DNA from: UBA1141 sp963665155
GTDB lineage: Bacteria; Chloroflexota; Dehalococcoidia; Lucifugimonadales; UBA3495
Reading direction: 5' to 3'
NCBI GenBank assembly: GCA_963665155.2
Contig: OY761986.2
Location: forward strand, 1,364,001-1,428,000
DNA: 64,000 nt
The notes below the pieces were generated by a model that searched no databases, was not told where the DNA came from, and saw only the letters and a program-made list of their open reading frames with translations. A program made the position numbers and the translations under genes. Positions 1-8,489 of the stretch are shown one piece after another. Position 1 is the first letter of the stretch; each line of letters opens with the position of its first letter.

Positions 1-144
1 AGAGGATAAAAAGCGGCCAGAATTGTGGCGGGTGCTGGGCACCATCTCCCGGTTCAACGTCCTGACGAGGTTTCGACAGACCTTCTTGATCTTTTGTAGT
101 ACCTGTTATCCATCTCCGACAGGCAACCTAGCATTTCTTAACGG

Positions 145-981
145 TTAAGCCACAGTCCAATCGTGCCGCGGCTTCCAACCCAGCATTCGCTGTGCTTTCT
201 CGGTACTGATTACGCTGGCGATGCCTTGAAGGGGGCCACGGATTTCTACCCGATCACCAAAGTTGTCCTTGATAAGGTCAAGCGTGGGCTCTTGAAACCT
301 TGATGAAGGCTGAGCAATCATGAACGCCTCGTGTCCCTCTATATCCGCCTCAATGGCCAGCAAATGTGCCTCAGCCACGTCCCGAGGATCGGCGTAGGCC
401 CACATCACAAGCGTGAGAGGATTTTCGGGAGTGGGCGCTGGCCAAGGAAATTCCTGCTGTCCTTCGGGAGGCACCACGTTGGTAAACCGAAGGCTAACGA
501 CGGAGGTCGTGGAATTCCGGGCAATCATCTTACCGATGTCTTCTCCCACCTGCTTGGACAGACCATAGGGCTCGAACGGCATCATGGGGTGTTCTTCATC
601 TAGGGGTAGATATATGGGCTCGAAAGCCGCTGCGTCGTGAGCCCACCCCATACCGAAGGCACTGGATGAAAACACCACTCGTCGGAGCCCCATCTCCGCT
701 GCCGACATCATGAGGTTGAACGTGCTTTGCACGTTGTTATCGAAAATCACGCGGCCGTCAGCGCGCAACGGTCCCGGGATGGCACCCATGTGTATTACAC
801 CTTCTGCGCCTTTTAGAATGCCTTCTACCTTCTTCGAATCTAGCAAATCGCAAAGCACGAATTCGGTCGAGAGGTCATCGGCTTCGACTTGATCCGTTGC
901 CAGAACCTCGATCTCCCAGTCTAGCAGAAGCCGAACCACCCTCCTGCCTAACCTACCTGCTGCCCCGGTTACGACTATCAT
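145..981 (-). CDS. NAD(P)-dependent epimerase/dehydratase (extended SDR)
   Basis: A 278-residue extended short-chain dehydrogenase. The N-terminus MIVVTGAAGRLGRRVV is the Rossmann GxxGxxG dinucleotide motif. The catalytic pair is visible as YGLSK near residue 139, after an SSS stretch near residue 105. Family members epimerise or dehydrate nucleotide sugars or act on related hydroxy compounds; the substrate cannot be read from the sequence. The protein ends soon after MLGWKPRHDW, a usual C-terminal motif, so it looks complete. It is followed upstream by a double-cupin gene on the same strand, about 80 bp away, and the two could be co-transcribed. Confidence 0.85.
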   Translation of the reverse strand: MIVVTGAAGRLGRRVVRLLLDWEIEVLATDQVEADDLSTEFVLCDLLDSKKVEGILKGAEGVIHMGAIPGPLRADGRVIFDNNVQSTFNLMMSAAEMGLRRVVFSSSAFGMGWAHDAAAFEPIYLPLDEEHPMMPFEPYGLSKQVGEDIGKMIARNSTTSVVSLRFTNVVPPEGQQEFPWPAPTPENPLTLVMWAYADPRDVAEAHLLAIEADIEGHEAFMIAQPSSRFQEPTLDLIKDNFGDRVEIRGPLQGIASVISTEKAQRMLGWKPRHDWTVA

Positions 982-1059
982 GTTGACTTCCTAAGGGTTG
1001 AAGTACGTTGTTTCGAAGAAACGACGGCAGCGCCGTGATTCTCGGCGTTATCCGTTTGG

Positions 1060-1770
1060 TTAATGCTCGGCAGCGTCGGACGCTACGGGATTGAAAGTCA
1101 CCCTCAGCATTGGTGCGTTCGACTCGTTACGCCACTGGTGCAGAATGTTTGGTGGCACCAGTATAGCGTCGCCTTCGGATACGGTGTAATCCTTGCCGCC
1201 GCAGGCCAGGGTGCCGGTGCCTTCCAGCACGTAGACCACGTGCTCCCATTGGTGGGTGTGCCCGCCGGTATCCGGATGGCTCACCGCTCCAGGAGCCATC
1301 GCGCCGTTGTATAGCATCAAATAGGTGGGCACACCGTCTTTGACGCCCAAGATGCGGCTCCCAGTATCGGCGTTCAGGTCCTTGAAGTTGCGAATAACCG
1401 GCGGTTCTCCGGTGCCCTGACCACCCTCGTTGTTTGCGCCACCGCTCTGGGCCGCAATTAGGGGATTTATTTCGATGCGGCGGATGTTGCCCTCGCCGCC
1501 ATTGTTCAGCGTGTAGTGATCCACGTTACCGGGGATGTACATCGCGTCCCCGGCTTTAACCGGGTACTCCTTCCCGTCGCAGACCAGGGTACCGCTCCCT
1601 TCCATTACGTAGACCTCATGCTCCCATTCGTGTATGTGATGGGAGCTGGTCTTGTCCGGTTCGATGACCGAATAGCTCATGGTGCAAGTAGGCGGATTAT
1701 CGTCCAGTGATATAAGACAGGCTGACTGGCCAGGCTCGAGGGTTCTGAAATTTCTGATTACAGGGTCCAT
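1060..1770 (-). CDS. Double-cupin domain protein
   Basis: A 236-residue protein with two tandem cupin barrels. Each carries a metal-binding motif: HIHEWEHEVYVMEG in the first half and HTHQWEHVVYVLEG in the second, each followed by a G-D-A-x-x-(I/V)-P turn with a following histidine (NVDHY, NILHQ). Both halves start with VIRNF, so the protein looks like an internal duplication of a single-domain cupin. Bicupins of this type are metal-dependent dioxygenases, isomerases or sensors; the substrate is unknown. It probably sits in one transcript with the downstream epimerase. Confidence 0.85.
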   Translation of the reverse strand: MDPVIRNFRTLEPGQSACLISLDDNPPTCTMSYSVIEPDKTSSHHIHEWEHEVYVMEGSGTLVCDGKEYPVKAGDAMYIPGNVDHYTLNNGGEGNIRRIEINPLIAAQSGGANNEGGQGTGEPPVIRNFKDLNADTGSRILGVKDGVPTYLMLYNGAMAPGAVSHPDTGGHTHQWEHVVYVLEGTGTLACGGKDYTVSEGDAILVPPNILHQWRNESNAPMLRVTFNPVASDAAEH

Positions 1771-2237
1771 AATGGCGCCTCCTCGTTGTGGTGGAATACC
1801 AGGAGATGGATGCTAGGGATAACGGCTACCTGTAAAAAAGGGATGCGGTTATTGAATTACAGTTGGTGGCTGATATGGCCGGCGGCCAGCACCCCCACCG
1901 TCAGCAGCTCCCTACTCCCAAGGCTTCCCGAATTATTGCAGGTGCAGGCTGTCTACTTCAAGGTTTCGTCAAGAATGTCCACCTTGATTTTGGCGGCCTC
2001 CTTATCGCGGATGCTGCCCATTAGTCGTGTCCTTCGAGGAAATGGAAGTATATCAAAAGCTGATGTTTTCGGAGTATTGTCACTCGATATTTGTATAGCT
2101 GGCTTTCCGGGTGAATCGGATGCGGTTGACGGCCTCAAGCTACGGTTTTATAGTTCGAGGCATCCCAGGGGGTCACTTGGTCACTCACTTGACCCAGGAA
2201 ATTCCGAATTAGATTTGTTACAAGCAGGAGGGGCTTT
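1771..2237. other. Intergenic region between divergent cupin and M20 genes
   Basis: This 467-bp divergent intergenic region should hold both promoters. I see a short inverted repeat GGGTCA (2170-2175) / TGACCC (2190-2195) about 40 bp before the peptidase start. A clear Shine-Dalgarno AGGAGGGG lies just before the ATG at 2238. A 195-codon open frame on the plus strand crosses the region but runs out of frame into the peptidase gene and shows no family character. Confidence 0.4.
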
Positions 2238-3626
2238 ATGCCTATCCCTTCGTCAGTGTTTGATGGGGTTGAAAGTTACATCACCAACTCTCGTAAAGAG
2301 TTTGAGGCATTGCTTGGAGGTCTGGTCGAGATTCCTAGCATCTCGGCAGACCCGGAGCAGCGAGACTCCATAGCGAAAGCCGCTGCGCTTGCCGCTCAAT
2401 ATCTTCAGGATTTCGGTGCCACCGTCGAGGTGGTGGAGACGCCCGGTAACCCAGTAATAATGGCGAAGATGTTGACAGATCCGGGGAATCCAACCATTAC
2501 CATCTACAACCACATCGACGTCCAGCCAGCACAGGAACCGGAATGGATTCGTGAGCCGTTTTCATTCCGAGTGGAAGGCGACCAATATTTTGGGCGAGGT
2601 TGTACTGACGATAAGGGTCCGGCACTGACTGCCCTCTTTGCTGCCCGGTACGCAATCGGTGCCGGAGTGCCGATTAATATCCATTTTATCTGGGAATTAG
2701 AAGAGGAGATCGGTAGCCCCAACTTCGAACACTTCATAGACCGCAAGCGCAACGAACTGGCCACAGATTCCGTGCTTGTATCCGATACGGTATGGTTATC
2801 CCGAAATATTCCAGCGATTCCGTACAGCTTAAGGGGTATGCTGCCAGTTATCCTCACTTTGCAGACAGGGACGGAAGACGCTCATTCTGGGCTCACCGGA
2901 GGCGCAGCCCGCAATCCCATAGGCGAACTTTGCGAGGTCATTGCGGCATGCTATGACTCCCGTACCGGGCGGGTCCACGTCCCGGGATTTTACGACGACG
3001 TGATTCCGGTCACTGAAGAAGAGATGTCGAATTTCTTAATCTCAGGCTTTGACGTAGAGGAGTTTATCAAGGACAGCGGTCTGATTAAGCTGCGCACCCT
3101 GGACAAACGGGAAATTCTTGACCGTATCTGGTGCCAGCCCACCTTCGAGGTCCACGGTATCGTTGGGGGATACACTGGGCCAGGAATTAAAACGGTGGTC
3201 CCGCCTAGAGCCGAAGCCAAGATCAGTATGCGGCTTGTGGCCAACCAAGACTCGATGAAGATATCTCAGGCGTTTGAGGAGTTCGTCAAAGAACTCAACC
3301 CGGACGTACAAGTAGAGTGCATGGGAGCCGCAAAACCCTATCTAGGAGAATTCTCCGGGGACTATGCCGATGCGGCGCGTAAAGCGATCAACTATGCTTT
3401 TGGCAGTGAACCGGCCTTCATTCGCGGAGGCGGTTCAATCGGCGCCGTCCTGACTATGCGTGATTATTTGCAAGCCCCGGTGGTGCTCATTGGTCTGAGT
3501 TTACCCGAACACGGGTACCATGCGCCCAACGAAAATTTTGACTGGAGCCAGGCTTCCGGAGGCATGAAAGCATTTGTGAAGTATTTCGACGAAGTGTCGA
3601 CTATACCTATCCGGTCTTCTGAATAG
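2238..3626 (+). CDS. M20 family metallopeptidase / dipeptidase
   Basis: A 462-residue M20 (ArgE/DapE/CNDP-type) zinc hydrolase, full length for the CNDP-dipeptidase group. Metal ligands are visible: NHIDVQ (His92, Asp94), GCTDDKGP (Asp near 125), the catalytic/metal Glu pair in WELEEEIGS (about 155-157), and a late His in LPEHGYHAPNE. Between them is the dimerisation or lid insertion. The ATG is chosen because AGGAGGGG lies directly upstream. The enzyme would cleave small peptides or N-acyl amino acids in the cytoplasm. It is followed by a convergent, broken amidase gene, so the two do not form an operon. Confidence 0.9.
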   Translation: MPIPSSVFDGVESYITNSRKEFEALLGGLVEIPSISADPEQRDSIAKAAALAAQYLQDFGATVEVVETPGNPVIMAKMLTDPGNPTITIYNHIDVQPAQEPEWIREPFSFRVEGDQYFGRGCTDDKGPALTALFAARYAIGAGVPINIHFIWELEEEIGSPNFEHFIDRKRNELATDSVLVSDTVWLSRNIPAIPYSLRGMLPVILTLQTGTEDAHSGLTGGAARNPIGELCEVIAACYDSRTGRVHVPGFYDDVIPVTEEEMSNFLISGFDVEEFIKDSGLIKLRTLDKREILDRIWCQPTFEVHGIVGGYTGPGIKTVVPPRAEAKISMRLVANQDSMKISQAFEEFVKELNPDVQVECMGAAKPYLGEFSGDYADAARKAINYAFGSEPAFIRGGGSIGAVLTMRDYLQAPVVLIGLSLPEHGYHAPNENFDWSQASGGMKAFVKYFDEVSTIPIRSSE

Positions 3627-3708
3627 GATAGTACGTAGGCCTTTAGAGTCGTAAGGTTGTTTTATCCTCCGCTCCTCTGCCTCTCGAGGGAAAAGACCAG
3701 CCGCCCAG

Positions 3709-5138
3709 TCAGTAACCGGCGGGCTGATCCCGTGGGTCCACCGGTAACTGGCTAACCAACCCGGCCTCTTGCTCAAACATGGCGGCTGCCGATAACACCG
3801 AATGCTCCATTGCACGGGGCCCAACGATTTGCAGCCCGACCAGAAGTCCCGATTTCGTGAATCCGCAGGGAATCGAAATCGATGGGCAGGCAGTCAAGGT
3901 TATGGCGGAAGTGATCATCAACCACTCTATGTAATTGGCCAACTCAATTCCGTTGATTTCGGTGACATACCGTTTGTCCACATCAAAGGGAGGCACCGCC
4001 GCCGTAGGGCATACCAAGAGGTCGTAACGTTGGAAAAACTCGGCGGCTCGGTGGGAAATTGCCCCGCGTGCTAGATCCCCTTGCGCTATTTCACCCGCCT
4101 TGAGCTGAAGACCTTTTTCTATGTTCCAGATGACCTCAGGCTTGAGCTGGTCTCTGTGGTTCTCAAGGAGAGACGCGTAAGAACCGACGAATTGGGCAGC
4201 CCTCAGCGTCTGGAACGTGTCCTCGGCATCGTGTAGGTCGATTGCGTCCTCCGCTACAGTCACGCCCATGCCCTCGAATATACTCATCGCTTTTTCGCAT
4301 AGCTCCCTACCTCCGAATCTATCTGAGCTATGCCCAAGTCGGGAGAAAACGCAATACGCCGGGGAGGACTAGCCTGGTCCACGGCCGATACGTAGGGGAG
4401 CATCGGAGCGGGCAAACTTATCGGGTCGTTCTGATGCTGCCCAGCCTGGGTATCCAAAAAGAGAGCTACGTCACCGACATTCCGGCCCATAGGGCCATCA
4501 ACGGATAATGTGGCGAATGGCAGAGCCTTGGGGCCGCTGGCAACTCGACCCGGAGAAGGCCTGAGGCCCACGACGGAGCAAAAGCTGGCCGGTTGGCGCA
4601 AGCTGCCACCCAGATCAGTTCCTGTGGCCAGCCAGACTTGGCCCGTCGCCAAGGCCACCGCCGATCCTCCCGAAGAACCGCCACAGGTCATGCCGGTGTT
4701 CCATGGGTTTCGGGTCTTGCCGAACACCTCATTAAAAGTATTGGCTCCGGCGCCGAACTCGGGAGTGTTGGATTTGGCAAGCACAATCCCGCCCTTTTCT
4801 TCTATCGTTTCCACCAGATAGTCGGATCGCGCTGGAAGGTAGTCCGCGAAAATCGGGGATCCCTTGGTCGACCGCACTCCAGCCACGTCTTTGAGGTCTT
4901 TTACCGCGATAGGCAGGCCGTACAGGTAACCTCGGGGGGCGTCTGCAACTCTGTTCTCCGTGATCTTCTCTGCATGAGCCCGGGCGCGTTCGATGCACAG
5001 TGTTGGAAGAGCGTTAACCTCTTTGTCGGTCTCCTCAATTCGCTGAATTGCGGCATCAATGAGTTACAGCGGTGAAACCTCCCGCTTCTTCAACAAATCG
5101 ACTGCTTGCCTGGCGGTCATTTTTATCAGCGTATGCAT
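3709..5138 (-). pseudogene. Amidase-signature enzyme, interrupted by a nonsense codon and a frameshift
   Basis: Read across the breaks this is a 476-residue amidase (GatA/AmiE signature family). The start ATG at 5138 has a good Shine-Dalgarno (GAGAGGTGAG). Codon 25 is TAA (5064-5066), in VSPL*LIDAAI, where the family has a glutamate or similar residue. The frame then runs through the catalytic Lys (GLPIAVKDLKD), the cis-Ser/Ser region (GGSSGGSAVALATG and GTDLGGSLRQPA) and on to about 4305. There one base is missing near 4305-4308 (GTAGGGAGC); restoring it joins SEV to ELCEKAMSIFEGMG. The C-terminal third ends at 3709. All catalytic residues survive, so decay looks recent. The nonsense codon is a substitution and cannot be a homopolymer artefact. 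Confidence 0.85.
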
Positions 5139-5233
5139 CTCACCTCTCCCTCGTTTCGCTGACGTCTTGCTCTACCAAAACGTCCATTAATGACAAATTA
5201 ACTTGTCCTTCGTGTGTCATGTTGCCAGGCCTA

Positions 5234-5428
5234 CTAGGTTCGATTGGGCCGTGGCTGCCATGGACCTGGCGGACCATCCAAGGGCTTGCATACCAAACAC
5301 GGTCTGTAGCCAGCGGAGAAAGCCTGGTCCGGGTCATTAAACTCCAAGCGGTGCTCCGGCTTGGTCCTCCTACCCGGTGGGCAGTTGGGCCGACAAAATA
5401 TCCTTGTCGTGGTGCATCCATTAAGCAC
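5234..5428 (-). CDS. Ada-type metal-binding domain protein
   Basis: A short protein (64 codons from GTG 5428; the frame stays open for about 20 more codons to 5488) consisting of the zinc-binding domain of Ada. The four-cysteine pattern is visible as CRPNC and CLVC, in the context TTTRIFCRPNCPPGRRTKPE and AGYRPCLVCKPL. In Ada this domain accepts methyl groups from DNA phosphotriesters. Here it stands alone, without an AraC helix-turn-helix or alkyltransferase domain. No strong ribosome site decides the start. It lies about 95 bp upstream of the broken amidase on the same strand. The role, repair or methylation sensing, is inference. Confidence 0.6.
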   Translation of the reverse strand: MLNGCTTTRIFCRPNCPPGRRTKPEHRLEFNDPDQAFSAGYRPCLVCKPLDGPPGPWQPRPNRT

Positions 5429-5539
5429 GTGGTATCGCTGCTCCCTATCTGCGGTGTTTTCGGCTGAGACCGCGTCAACCTAAGTATCAACATTTCAGGA
5501 TTCAGCTGGCAGCGGTGTGGGTCAGCAGAATAACGGCGG

Positions 5540-6163
5540 TCATAAGCCCAACCGGGCTGAAAGCCGAATCTTAACCGCTGGCCATTCTGAATCCAGGATC
5601 GAAAAAAATGCCGAGTCTCGAATTTCGCCGTCGTAGGCAGTCTGGGCCGCCCTGATTATCCCATCAAATTTCGCCCCTAGACGTTCAATGGCATTCCGTG
5701 AACGTTCATTCCGGGCGTCGGTTTTCAGACGAACGCGGTGAACCTGCAAGGTTTCAAACGCATAAGTCAGCATCAGAAGCTTAGCCTCGGTATTTATTGC
5801 GGTCCGCTGGGCTTCGGGCGAAAGCCACGTCCATCCGATTTCAACCACGTCCGGCAGGTGAATGCCACGCTGATTTGGGTTTCCTTCAGGCCAGTCCCAG
5901 AACTCAACGTTGCCGAATCGAGTGGAACCGACGACCCTTCCGGCTTCCCGCCGGACAGTGGCGAACGGGAGCATCGTCCCGGAATCCCACTCCGCTAATG
6001 CGGACTTTACGTATCGCTTCATATCTGTCTCATCCGCTGGCACATCCGTCAACGAGAAAGTATCCCGAGCCTGAGTTGACGCCAGAACCAACCCCGGAAC
6101 ATGTTCCATGGTGAGTGGCTCGAGCACAACAAATCGGCCTTCCAGAGTGACGAGGTCCAACAT
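5540..6163 (-). CDS. GNAT-family N-acetyltransferase (RimJ/RimL type)
   Basis: A 207-residue acetyltransferase of the RimJ/RimL group. It opens with LVTLEGRFVVLEPLTMEH, the usual N-terminal strand. The acetyl-CoA region reads EIGWTWLSPEAQRTAINTEAKLLML, followed by VHRVRLKTDARNERSRNAIERLG, the conserved motif B/A tail. Family members acetylate protein N-termini, small amines or antibiotics. I use ATG 6163, which has an AAGGAG nine bases upstream, over the in-frame TTG at 6172. The ribosome site lies in a 14-bp tandem repeat that presents several copies of GGAG. Confidence 0.85.
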   Translation of the reverse strand: MLDLVTLEGRFVVLEPLTMEHVPGLVLASTQARDTFSLTDVPADETDMKRYVKSALAEWDSGTMLPFATVRREAGRVVGSTRFGNVEFWDWPEGNPNQRGIHLPDVVEIGWTWLSPEAQRTAINTEAKLLMLTYAFETLQVHRVRLKTDARNERSRNAIERLGAKFDGIIRAAQTAYDGEIRDSAFFSILDSEWPAVKIRLSARLGL

Positions 6164-6164
6164 A

Positions 6165-6204
6165 TTCAGCAACTCCTTTTCAACAATTCCTTTTCAGCAA
6201 CTCC
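6165..6204. repeat. 14-bp tandem repeat carrying ribosome-binding sites
   Basis: About three copies of a TTTTCARCAAYTCC unit sit directly upstream of the acetyltransferase start. Read on the minus strand each unit contains GGARTTG, and two are preceded by AAAA, so the leader presents several Shine-Dalgarno-like motifs in a row. Repeat-number change here could alter translation of the downstream gene. Confidence 0.6.
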
Positions 6205-6339
6205 CTCAGGGGCGGCTCCCAAGTGAAGCTCCCGTTCATTCGTTTCTGCTCCAACCCAGTGACTAGGAAGTCCGGCACGGGCTAATCCTTTGTCCTGTTG
6301 AAGTTTGAATCTAAACTTTCCTACTTTTCATTGGCTTTG

Positions 6340-6924
6340 TTACCTTTTTGGGCCCCGAGCATCACACCCGTTGCCTAGTTCTCCCGTCTGCAGTTCTCCC
6401 GTCTGCAGTTCTCCCGTCTGCAGTTCTACGGGGTGAGTGGGCGAACTAGCGCCGTTATCTTGGCAGTCGATGGCGGGGCAGCGATTACCTCGCGCCAATA
6501 CGATGACTAATGCTGCGAACGCAATCGCCACGAGAACCGCAACCACGCCAATTACGACTGCTTTACGTGTAATCGGGATTAGCCGTGAGTGCTTTGGGTG
6601 ACTCAGCAATTGCCGGTCTTCGAACCTACCCGCCTTTGAGAACCTAAACCGTTCTTGGCCAGGTATGCCCTCGAAATCCGTTCCTGGATAAAAAGAGACC
6701 ATTATCGTGTAGCTGTTTTCGTCCTCCTGACCATCGAGAACGTCAAATAACATCTTTCTTTTCAGAATCCAGCGTTGGCGCCCAGGGTTGGCCTGAGCAG
6801 TTCGAAGGGCCATCGCTTTGGCTTGAGAAAGGGAAACGTTGCCGGCAACCGAACTGTCACGGTTGACGTCGATTTCTTCATCTTGTTGAATGCCTCGTTG
6901 ATGATTGCCTTGGTATTCCGCCAT
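6340..6924 (-). CDS. Hypothetical single-pass membrane protein with repeat tail
   Basis: A 194-residue protein I do not recognise as a named family. Residues 1-115 are soluble and charged, with the segment RQRWILKRKMLFDV and then SYTIMVSFYPG, suggesting a small beta-rich domain. One membrane helix (about residues 119-144, VVIGVVAVLVAIAFAALVIVL) follows. A short outer tail contains CPAIDC and LQTGE repeated three times. The N-terminal domain would be cytoplasmic by the positive-inside rule (SRLIPITRK precedes the helix). Function unknown. Confidence 0.6.
   Translation of the reverse strand: MAEYQGNHQRGIQQDEEIDVNRDSSVAGNVSLSQAKAMALRTAQANPGRQRWILKRKMLFDVLDGQEDENSYTIMVSFYPGTDFEGIPGQERFRFSKAGRFEDRQLLSHPKHSRLIPITRKAVVIGVVAVLVAIAFAALVIVLARGNRCPAIDCQDNGASSPTHPVELQTGELQTGELQTGELGNGCDARGPKR
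6381..6425. repeat. 15-bp tandem repeat in coding sequence
   Basis: Three exact copies of CTCCCGTCTGCAGTT near the 3' end of the preceding minus-strand gene encode LQTGE three times. The unit is a multiple of three, so copy-number change would keep the frame. Confidence 0.9.
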
Positions 6925-7592
6925 TTAGATCTCCCGTTTATTATTGAACGCCAATCGAGGAATGCAATAAAACATAAAATCAGCATTGGCTTCATTAGCC
7001 TATCCGGTAACATTTTTGACCAATGCTGATCAAGCTTCGCAAGATCACCACAGACTATTCGCTGCAGTGTTCTATGGTTTGTTCACGCTCCCGTTCATTC
7101 GTTCCTGCTTCTCTTATAAGAAGTGTAGAGCCCAGTGTCAAGGAAGTGCGGCGGCGTGCACTTTGTCCTCTTAGGTTTGGATTTTAAGATTTCCTGTTTT
7201 CAATCGGCTCAAGAGTGCTAGCTGCCCGGAGCATCATACCCGTAGTCTCGTCTTGAATCACATTGACAGTTTTTATATGTTGAATTAATATTTATTATAT
7301 GTCCCGAGGCCGTTTACACTTGCTCCCATTGTCCGGCGCCGGTTTCACTTGAGTCCCATCTCATGGGGCCTGGATTGGACGCCGGTATAGCAGGGCGATA
7401 TCTAACTAGACCACTTACCCACAACGCCTCTACAACCTCCTGCTTTCCTTATTGCCCCTTGTTACGTAACCACTGTTGTCCTTTCGAATTGTCTTTCCAT
7501 ATTTTCTTATGATGGACGCCGTTGGACCGCCAACGATTGTCCCATATCTGCTCTAGGCAACCAGTCTCTTCGAACCGGCAGGGGGTCTGTTT
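6925..7592. other. Long intergenic region with a dispersed 23-bp repeat copy
   Basis: There is no convincing gene in this 668-bp stretch. It holds GCTCCCGTTCATTCGTTCCTGCT at 7087-7109 (23 bases, of which 22 match 6228-6250). The two direct copies flank the membrane-protein gene. An AT-rich segment near 7270-7300 and a potential ribosome site (AGGGGGT) before 7593 suggest that the promoter of the transporter operon lies in its second half. I could not identify any RNA gene here. Confidence 0.4.
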
Positions 7593-8489
7593 TTGCCACA
7601 AATTGCGATCAAGTCGTACCGATTATTGCTTATTGGCTGTTTGCTGTTATTAGGCGTTGCGTCCTGTTCGGCCGGAGCCAGCGGGCCGGTCCTGAATGTG
7701 GGGGGTATTCCGGACCAGGATTCCTCGCGGCTGGCCCGTCGTTACCAGGTCTTTTCCGACTACCTCTCCCAAAGTCTGGGGGTAGATGTGAAGTACGTCC
7801 CCAGCGTTGACTACGCTGCGGTGGTTACGGCATTCGACCAAGGAGGGTTGCAACTGGCCTTCTTCGGCGGTCTGACAGGCGTCCAAGCCCGGCTGCGAAA
7901 CGAGGGCGCCCGAGCCATAGCCCAACGCCTAGAAGACGCTGCGTTCCACTCCAAGTTCATCGTTCGGGCTGGCTTGCCTATAGATTCCCTCGAATCGTTA
8001 AAGGCGCAAGCTGGCAAATTAACCATCACATTCGGCAGCGAAAGCTCCACTTCTGGTCACTTGATGCCACGGCACTTCCTGAAACAGGCTGGCATCGACC
8101 CGGACCGAGACTTCAAAGTTGTGCCCAATTTTTCCGGGTCTCACGATCTCACCTGGAAACTGGTGGCCAGTGGCGCCTTTGACGTAGGCGTGATGAGCGA
8201 GGCAGTGTGGCTGAGGGCAGTCCGCGAAGGCCAGGTAGACAGTATTAAGGTTAGGGAGTTTTTCACCACACCGGATTACTTTGACTACAACTGGACGGCC
8301 CGACCCAACCTGGATGCGGAATTTGGCCCCGGTTTCACCAACAGACTACAAGACGCCTTGCTATCCCTGAACCCAAATGACCATGGCGAGATATTGGAGT
8401 TGTTCACCACCGAAGGGTTCATAACCAGCGACAACAGCAACTACCGGGAGATCGAATTGGTAGCCAGGGAATTAGGCATTATTCGATGA
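7593..8489 (+). CDS. PhnD-like ABC transporter substrate-binding lipoprotein, putative selenate type
   Basis: A 298-residue lipoprotein: hydrophobic signal LLLIGCLLLLGVAS then Cys25 as lipidation site. It is a PhnD/PtxB-type periplasmic binding protein. Its sequence resembles the proteins annotated as putative selenate ABC transporter binding components: GGIPDQD, SVDYAAVVTAFD, LAFFGGLTGVQARL, TFGSESSTSGHLMP and FSGSHDLT. It would capture an oxyanion outside the membrane. The start is a TTG at 7593 with AGGGGGT seven bases before it. It heads a four-gene operon with an ATPase and two permeases, overlapping the ATPase by four bases. Phosphonate or phosphite are alternative substrates; selD about 6 kb downstream makes selenium plausible. 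Confidence 0.8.
   Translation: MPQIAIKSYRLLLIGCLLLLGVASCSAGASGPVLNVGGIPDQDSSRLARRYQVFSDYLSQSLGVDVKYVPSVDYAAVVTAFDQGGLQLAFFGGLTGVQARLRNEGARAIAQRLEDAAFHSKFIVRAGLPIDSLESLKAQAGKLTITFGSESSTSGHLMPRHFLKQAGIDPDRDFKVVPNFSGSHDLTWKLVASGAFDVGVMSEAVWLRAVREGQVDSIKVREFFTTPDYFDYNWTARPNLDAEFGPGFTNRLQDALLSLNPNDHGEILELFTTEGFITSDNSNYREIELVARELGIIR

Noticed and set aside
2..148. Plus-strand frame open from the window edge to TAA at 146-148
   Set aside because: 48 codons without recognisable motif; it overlaps the end of the epimerase gene and could be chance. A neighbouring window would decide.
1953..2138. Minus-strand frame ending MGSIRDKEAAKIKVD
   Set aside because: Its 22-residue end looks protein-like, but it is too short and lacks support in the rest of the frame.
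1786..2373. 195-codon open frame on the plus strand
   Set aside because: Runs out of frame into the M20 peptidase gene, with no family character or ribosome site.
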